Both the position numbers and the translations under genes were made by a program. Shown one piece after another: positions 57,850-64,000 of a stretch of DNA of 64,000 nt. Numbering within the stretch: the stretch's first letter is position 1; each line of letters starts with the position of its first letter. Origin of the DNA: Diadema setosum (taxonomy: Eukaryota > Echinodermata > Echinoidea > Diadematoida > Diadematidae); the NCBI RefSeq assembly GCF_964275005.1, contig NC_092705.1, positions 20,653,723-20,717,722 of the forward strand, given 5' to 3'. The notes beneath the pieces are model-generated. The model worked only from the letters and a program-made list of their open reading frames with translations. It was not told the DNA's origin and made no database searches.

Positions 57850-60649
57850 ATAAAATTCCAGAGCAAAAAGGGACGGTAGGCCCTATTGGTAGAAAACAGA
57901 TAGGGCCTATACTTATGCTTGTGCGAAAATGTGCGAATCAGCAATTACCCATCTTTTGACATAAATTTTTTTTAATGATCTCAGGTTTGCTGCTCCTCAT
58001 CATCTTTATTTATTCAGAGACATTTCCGTCTGAAAAAAAGGCACATCAGCGAAACAAGCCTGAAATGAGGGAAACGATTCTTTTGTTCGTGACGATACAT
58101 GATTACACAATCGTTATATATTGTCATGGCACCTGAATGTACTCGTTAAGATGCACATAATCATGATGTGTCGGCGACAATCATTACATCAAAGAAAGAC
58201 TGCAGTGAACAGCCCGTGTATACGTATATTAGGTCCATGGTACAAAGGAGAGATTTTTGTCTCTTCTCCTTTTGTATTGAACACCTCCGTGGACAGACAG
58301 AAGAAAGGAGCATACCACAATGAAAGGGCGATATACCTGCCTGGCGTTTACCTGCTTTTAGATATCTAACTAGTAGCACCCGTGGAAATCCACGGATCTG
58401 AGGGCCTTATATTCTTTGTTTTCATATTTGATCTTCCACATTTTGATTGATGAAACAATATTAAATGTTTTCTCATTTCTTCGTTTAATTGTGCTCTCTT
58501 CTACCCATGACTAACGCTCACAGAGAAATTCAATATTATGTGCCGCCATCCGGTCCATATGGGTTGGAATCTCCTCGCCATTTGCTTTTATTGTAGAACT
58601 TCGAGTTTCGAGGGGTTGGCAGCACCCGCTGAAATCCGAGGGTTGTCTTGTCCCTCACCCGCCGCCCCCCCCCACATAGATTTCCACCCCCCCCCCCCCA
58701 AAAAAAAAAGTAAAAAAAAAAGATCGGAGAAAATTACTATAAAAACTCTTATGGAATTTCCCGAAAATTCCGTTGAAACGGCTTGACATTTTTACTTTGA
58801 CATATTCATATTTCTTTTCTCACGTTATGAGAGAAAAAAAATGTAACTATTTTCTCCTTCGTTTCCGCCCTCCATTTTTCTCGTTTTTTTATTATGCAAC
58901 TTTGTTTGATGGATCATAGAATCACCCGCTTATCTTCTTCAGACGGTTTTATAATTATAGTTGATATTATTATCACTATTGTTATTATTATTATCATCAT
59001 TATTCGGGGGAGAGGGAAATCATAGCCATTACTTTTTTTAGACGCATCGATATAGGGATGAATGCAGGGAAGGAAAAAAGTTAATATCTTTTTTTTTGTC
59101 TAATCGTAAGGTAAAAGTTACTTTTCGCTTTAGAAAAGGTTCAAATAGCTTTGTTGTCACTTATATTTCTTTCCTCATGTATTAAAAAAAACATCCGTTT
59201 GTGCCTCATCTGCCCACTCTTTCTTGATGGATCATAGTACCCGAACCCCCCCCCCCCCCTTTATTTTATTATTATTATTTATTGCGTGATGTTGTGCTGA
59301 GTAGGCCTACTTCATGGAATTCTAGTGTTTTTGTTGCTGTTGTTGTGCTTTTCCCCTTAAAAGTACACTCATCATTCCACTGTTCAGTTTTACCAATAAT
59401 GGGGGAGGGAGAGAGAGAGAGAGGGAGAGAGAGAGGGAGAGGGGGAGGGGGAGAGAGGGGGGGGGAGGGAGCTCGAGAAGAAGAATTGTAGCGTGGAAGG
59501 AGTAGCAGAAAGAGGACAGGAAAGACACGGAATTATTATATTGTCTTAAGAGTGAATTAGTCAACTTTTATAAGAGTGTTAGAGTTTGCCTGTTTTCAAA
59601 AAAAAAAAAAAGGAGGTACTTTCGTCGTATATAGTACCTTCACTGGCATTAATTTTGATTAACATTGTGTTAATTGGTACCTGTAAATTCGACAAATTCT
59701 GCATACAGACAAGTTTTCATTATTGCATGGTTTCCATGGTTTCAGTTTGTTATAGAACAAAATAAGGGTAAAAGGTAGGCCCTAGGCATCCTATGCAACT
59801 GATAGGCCTCCAGTAGCTATTTCATCGATGAAATCAAACAATATTGCATTGTCCGACACAGTCATATTATAAAAGATTTATGAATGTTTTTATTTGAAAG
59901 TAAGTGGTAACGTAAGCTTCAAGTGAGAATCTTGATATTGGGAATCTAGTGTTCTCACGACATACTCCATTGTACTTGTAGGCCTACTCGGATAGTTATG
60001 AAAAGTATTTCGGAAATGATCATAGCTTCATTTTGGAAGGTTAATAAAGATTATGAAGAACTTGAAATCCCAGTCTTGTGGCAATTTCATTTAAGCCGCC
60101 TGGCCCAAATAAGTCCGCAGTGACCAATTTTGTTTAGTATTATTGCCTGCATAGCATTTAAATTTACCAACCCATCATCGTATGACTTACTATATAATTA
60201 TGGTATGAGTTCAAGTTCAAGATTAAAATATTTTTTTTTCATCATTTTGATATCATATAGATACAATGAAAATTGTATACACTGACAATAATGTACATCG
60301 AAGGAGCGTGGGCACAAATGCAAATCTTGTATCGGGTAGGGCCTACATTTTATTCTGCAGATAGGCATCAACGACAGACAAACAAAACAAACAAATAAAT
60401 AGTGCAGGATACGACATGTACTGTAAATGTAGGGAAAATTAATTACAAGTATTGTAGGCCTATACAAGTTACAAGTTTTTTTTCAGTATCAAATTACGTC
60501 ATGGTGCTGTGTCATGCTGACTTCATTCTTTGTTTTATTTTCATTGATTTTTTTAAATGTATCTATCTTACTACAATGCTCATTGATTTAGCTAGGTCCG
60601 TCTATAAATACCACATTTTATTAACGAAGTAGAAGGGGTGGATACAGCA
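57850..60649. other. Intergenic stretch
   Basis: Contains a small hairpin CCGTGG-aaat-CCACGG (58379-58394), C and A runs near 58670-58715, TTA repeats near 58975 and a GA-rich microsatellite (59400-59475). No gene recognised. Confidence 0.6.
59400..59475. repeat. (GA)n/(GGGA)n microsatellite
   Basis: Purine-only run, directly visible. Confidence 0.9.
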
Positions 60650-60842
60650 ACCAAGAGATGTGAGAGACGCCGCTGATCATTTCGGCGACTGCGCATATTC
60701 TGCTGCGGAGACTACGATAGTCTCGCCATTTTGAATTCCAATGGCGCTTCCGTTGTCAATGTAAACGATGTGCAGCTGGGAAGAAATGCAGTAGAATTCC
60801 CGTGGTGGAAAGCAACATTAACCAACAACAGACTTCTGTTTT
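60650..60842 (+). promoter_or_regulatory. Promoter-like block and possible non-coding first exon
   Basis: CpG-enriched. Has the YY1-like CGCCATTTTG and inverse CCAATGGCG, and ends in TTTT/GTAAGTATGG, a near-ideal splice donor at 60843. No long frame. If real, the rest of the gene lies to the right. Confidence 0.35.
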
Positions 60843-60848
60843 GTAAGT

Positions 60849-62160
60849 ATGGTTTACTGTGAAGATAACATATTTTATGCACGGATGTGCACCAGAGCAG
60901 ATTTAGATACTAGAGAGGCATCTTAATGCGACTGGTTCTGTCTGCGATCATTACGAACAAATCAATGGAAGGGTGTCATGCCCAGTCCCACATGTCTTCA
61001 TTTATGTCGTGTAAATAATGTGCCTGTGAACAACGCGATTCCGCGCCACTCCCAGCCACGACGGAGCTCGGAGGGATGCGCTCAGCTCAGACAACTAATC
61101 ACCTCACTCTGCATTTGACCATTTGCATGAAATTTACAAGACGAACAAAAAGTGAGCCTTCAATTGGGAGTTTCATACTCGATTTGAATTTGGCAAATAA
61201 GTCGCACAACCTGCATGCGCAGATGCACACACAACCTAACGTTAGATGTACAGTTAGGGTAGGCCTACCGGTTTTCGACACTTCAGCACATTTCCTTGTT
61301 TACCATCAATACTACACCATTTTACCTAGGAATTTCGATATGAAGTTGAGCTACAAAGGCCAATAATAATATGCCTTGAACGAATTCCCATTTTAATGCA
61401 CTCGTGTTCAATTCTTAAGTGATTTCCGTCACGCCATCGCTGGCATCAGATTTCGACACCCAGCATCATTTTTCAACACAATCACAGCGCGCATCACACA
61501 TAAATCACATGGCGCGTACAGTACACGTACACTGCATTGTGGACGCAAACCAGCAATCATACCAGCGCAAGAACTTGTTGTTTCCTCTATAACGTGTCTT
61601 AATATGGGAATGTCGAAATCTGGTGCCACATTCTCAAAGCCAACTCTTTCTACAAGTTTGCTCATTTATCACGAATTCAGCCATGAAATTACTAAAGACG
61701 ATTATGAAATCAAACATCAGGATTTGGCAAACAAACTGATACTAAAGTAAGATAACCGGCATGAGTGAATTTCATTTTATGGCGATACAAAATGCGTCAT
61801 ATTGTTTTGAACCCCTAAACGTGGCTGACATCAACATTTCTGCTGACACTGTGTTGTTTTTCTCCTAAATATTCTACCGTGGATAATGATGACAAGTGAC
61901 AAACGGTGTTTATATAAGACTAGAAATGTGATTGATAACTTGGTTGATTGTTGAAGTCAGACGTTTGTATTGAGTGTAAAATTTAATAAGAATTATCTGC
62001 TGGGTGTCGAAATATGGGTCCTGTCGAAAACTGGTGCACTAACGGTAACTTACACAGCTACCACCCCCCCCCCCAAAAAAAAAAATAATAATAAATTGGA
62101 AACCCAGCCAGTCCCAGTGTCCCAGACTTTAAAACAATGTAATTCTAATTGTATAAGGCC
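60849..62160. other. Stretch without recognised gene
   Basis: A word like TGTCGAAA.CTGGTGC recurs at about 61612 and 62005, and in inverse near 61270, hinting at an old repeat. Nothing else. Confidence 0.5.
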
Positions 62161-62184
62161 AAAGTCTAACCCCAGGTAGCCCGA

Positions 62185-62223
62185 CCAGACGCTGTTAATA
62201 CGCTATGCGAATACAGCGTCTGA
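62185..62223. repeat. Hairpin with 10-bp stem
   Basis: CAGACGCTGT and ACAGCGTCTG are perfect inverted repeats around a 17-base centre; possible MITE remnant. Confidence 0.75.
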
Positions 62224-62429
62224 CCAACGAGCGGTCACCTACAAAGTGGGGAACCACAACACAACTACAAAACTTATGAAAATTCATACGTTCTTTATAA
62301 ACAATGTACACGTTACCAAACGTTACTCACCTTAAGTGCATGCTTGTATTACAGAAGGTTCGTAAGTCCATTGAGAGCCCTCGTGATAAGTCCGTGGAAC
62401 CAAAAAATGATACTTTCTGGCGGATTCCC

Positions 62430-62667
62430 TAACACCGTCAGGGTTCATCGTTGCAGAATTCAAAATGGCGCCTTGATCTCTGCGGAAATCTTTTGCGTGC
62501 GTGCAATGCGCTGCTTGAGTGTTGGTGTAGCAGCACGGTCGACAGCGCGACCTTTTGAAAGGGCATTCAGATCATGTGACCTCCCGGATATTGGAAATGG
62601 CCTGGCGTGAAAGACGATGTACCGTTCGTGAACCGTTCACACATGCTGCATATAACCATCATTTTAG
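62430..62667 (+). promoter_or_regulatory. Second promoter-like block with possible short coding first exon
   Basis: Contains CAAAATGGCGCC (YY1-like) and several CpGs, and ends at TTTTAG/GTAAGTTA (donor at 62668). An ATG at 62597 with G at -3 and +4 reads open to the donor (MAWRERRCTVREPF...). No family recognised. Confidence 0.3.
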
Positions 62668-63134
62668 GTAAGTTATTAAATCTAAATTTCAATATTCATA
62701 GCATAGATATGAAGTCTCATTATCATTTTGTTCGTCAGATGAGTTTGAAGTGACAAAAAAATGATCTAAAGTATCAAAATTCAATCCGATCGCATGCGAT
62801 CGTTGGACCCTCTTCGTGTTTGGAGCTTCGTTGGTACAGCCCTGTCGCGCTACGTATGTACAGCGGCGACTGGGCTGTGTATAGTTAAACCCCAGGGTGC
62901 TCCTTGTACACAGTTTATGATAATACTTTGGGAGCGCCCAGCAGAGTCAAAAGAGTGCTATCTCTCTGTTGAAAAAGAAACACAAATTTTCACGCAACTT
63001 ATACATGTACTTCTACTTCTACGGTGCTTCTCATCAAAGCCTGTTCAGCAACTGGATGAGGGTTTGTGGTGTGGTGCTTCAGACAGTGGATGCCATTTTG
63101 TGCTTTGTGCTCTTTCAAATGTATATCCAGTTGC

Positions 63135-63420
63135 TCATTGTGCAATTAAGTACAGTAAAAACAAATCTCTGCCATGCTTACATTGTTGTAGTTGGCTTAT
63201 GGCTCTCTTGAACTGCTCAACAGAGGGCAGTTCAATGATGTGTTGAGGAATCCTATCCCAGTCTCTGATTGTCCTTGGGGAAAAAACTGTATTTGTAGGC
63301 ATCCAAGGTAGAGCCGGTTCTCATAAAATGTTGATGTTGACTGCTTCGTGTTGTTCTTTGTCTCTGTTTGATGTAGTGTGGTATGGCTTTATGGGTACTG
63401 CAATTTGGTTGTTTATTGCC
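63135..63420 (-). pseudogene. C-terminal remnant of LINE reverse transcriptase
   Basis: On the - strand, PRTIRDWDRIPQHIIELPS and VEQFKRAISQLQQC, ending in TGA. This is the typical tail of non-LTR element ORF2 proteins (FFPRTIxxWNxLP). Upstream, AVPIKPYHTTSNRD fits the preceding segment, but a stop interrupts it near 63322. 5' truncated or degraded. Confidence 0.75.
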
Positions 63421-64000
63421 TTGTAACTATAAGTTTCGTATTTTACCAGCAAAAGGCCTACTTTTATAATATGTTTCTTATGAATACGATACGTTCACTT
63501 GTAAATTTCCACATTGATCCCATGTAGTCTTGAAAAAATGTTTTTCTACGAGTTCATCTCCATACCTCCCGGTCATTGTTTGGCTTTCGATGCAACCTTA
63601 GCGTGGCACTTTGTGCATTGGCGATATGAATACGCATTCGGAGAGTCGCGATGATTTTAGCCTTTGAACAAGGCCCTTTTGCTGCATGCTCTATAGTGGC
63701 GAGCGAAAGGGTCCGAGTGGATAGCGCAAATCAGGGCCGGCGCAGCCGTGGGGGCCGTGGGGGCTCGGGCCCCCACACTTTTTGTGCACCATACAAAGGA
63801 ATACATAAGGTGTCATCACTTTGTTAGCTCATGAAACCCGGAAGTGGGCCCCCACACTTTTGAAAACACTGCGCCGTTCCTGAAATCGCTCTAAAAGGAG
63901 CATAATTACATGTATGGCACTTGTCGATAGCAACCATCCAAAATATCAATCCACTTGCCGATACGATCTGTGGACTGTGATTCGGCTGTTGACAATTGCA
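63421..64000. other. Right edge of window
   Basis: TAGCCTTTGAACAAGGC (63658) resembles TAGCCTTTAAACAAGGC at 46569. GGGCCCCCACACTTTT occurs twice (about 63768 and 63846) as in a dispersed repeat. No gene. Confidence 0.5.

Noticed and set aside
57273..57944. Open frames up to 223 codons on both strands
   Set aside because: They run through a 40-bp minisatellite and are open in several frames at once, as expected from a stop-free repeat.
61428..61665. 78-codon open frame on the - strand
   Set aside because: No recognised family. Its start region shares words with nearby repeats, so it is likely non-coding.

Overview
The window is nuclear DNA from an intron-rich metazoan. The mix of short inverted-repeat elements, tRNA-headed SINEs, AGGTCA-rich repeats and two split animal genes fits a marine deuterostome best, most likely an echinoderm. 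That placement is inferred from repeat style and gene structure, without any database search. About 2 kb of the 64 kb is coding; the rest is intron, intergenic DNA and transposable elements, often nested.

Region 1 (1-22,500, + strand) holds the C-terminal 454 codons of an endosomal Na+/H+ exchanger of the SLC9A6/7/9 (NHE6/7/9) group. Eleven coding exons were assembled with consistent splice phase from 2145 to the stop at 21969-21971. The 5' exons lie left of the window. Introns 3 and 6 have U12-type (minor spliceosome) 5' splice sites and branch-like motifs. Intron 3 carries a hAT-like MITE and a 4.2-kb composite repeat with tRNA-like heads and four TGACGTCA palindromes. Intron 8 carries an AGGTCA direct-repeat element.

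Region 2 (22,500-42,700) is intergenic DNA followed by a second gene on the - strand. This is a five-coding-exon homologue of MBLAC1, a metallo-beta-lactamase-fold protein, running from its ATG at 42289 to its stop at 30134 (212 aa). It is tail-to-tail with the exchanger gene. Its introns hold a 4.6-kb fold-back element (33101-37697) with nested palindromes, a piggyBac-like MITE in the spacer and a second MITE in one arm only. They also hold a second AGGTCA-repeat element (39071-40052) and a TTAA-flanked MITE 18 bp past the first splice donor.

Region 3 (42,700-64,000) is gene-poor. It contains a TAA-flanked 1.6-kb element with nested insertions (44731-46356). Next comes a striking 4-kb inverted tandem array (47431-51465) of a 268-bp unit carrying a tRNA-like sequence, about 7.5 copies in each orientation. 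A 44-bp satellite follows, split by a decayed Tc1 (DD34E) transposon (54831-56547), then a 40-bp minisatellite whose units each form a hairpin. There are two CpG-rich promoter-like blocks with good splice donors (60650-60842 and 62430-62667), and a LINE reverse-transcriptase tail near the right edge.

I found no operon, CRISPR or prokaryotic system. The most unusual structures are the inverted tRNA-like array, the nested fold-back element and the pair of U12-type introns in the exchanger gene.
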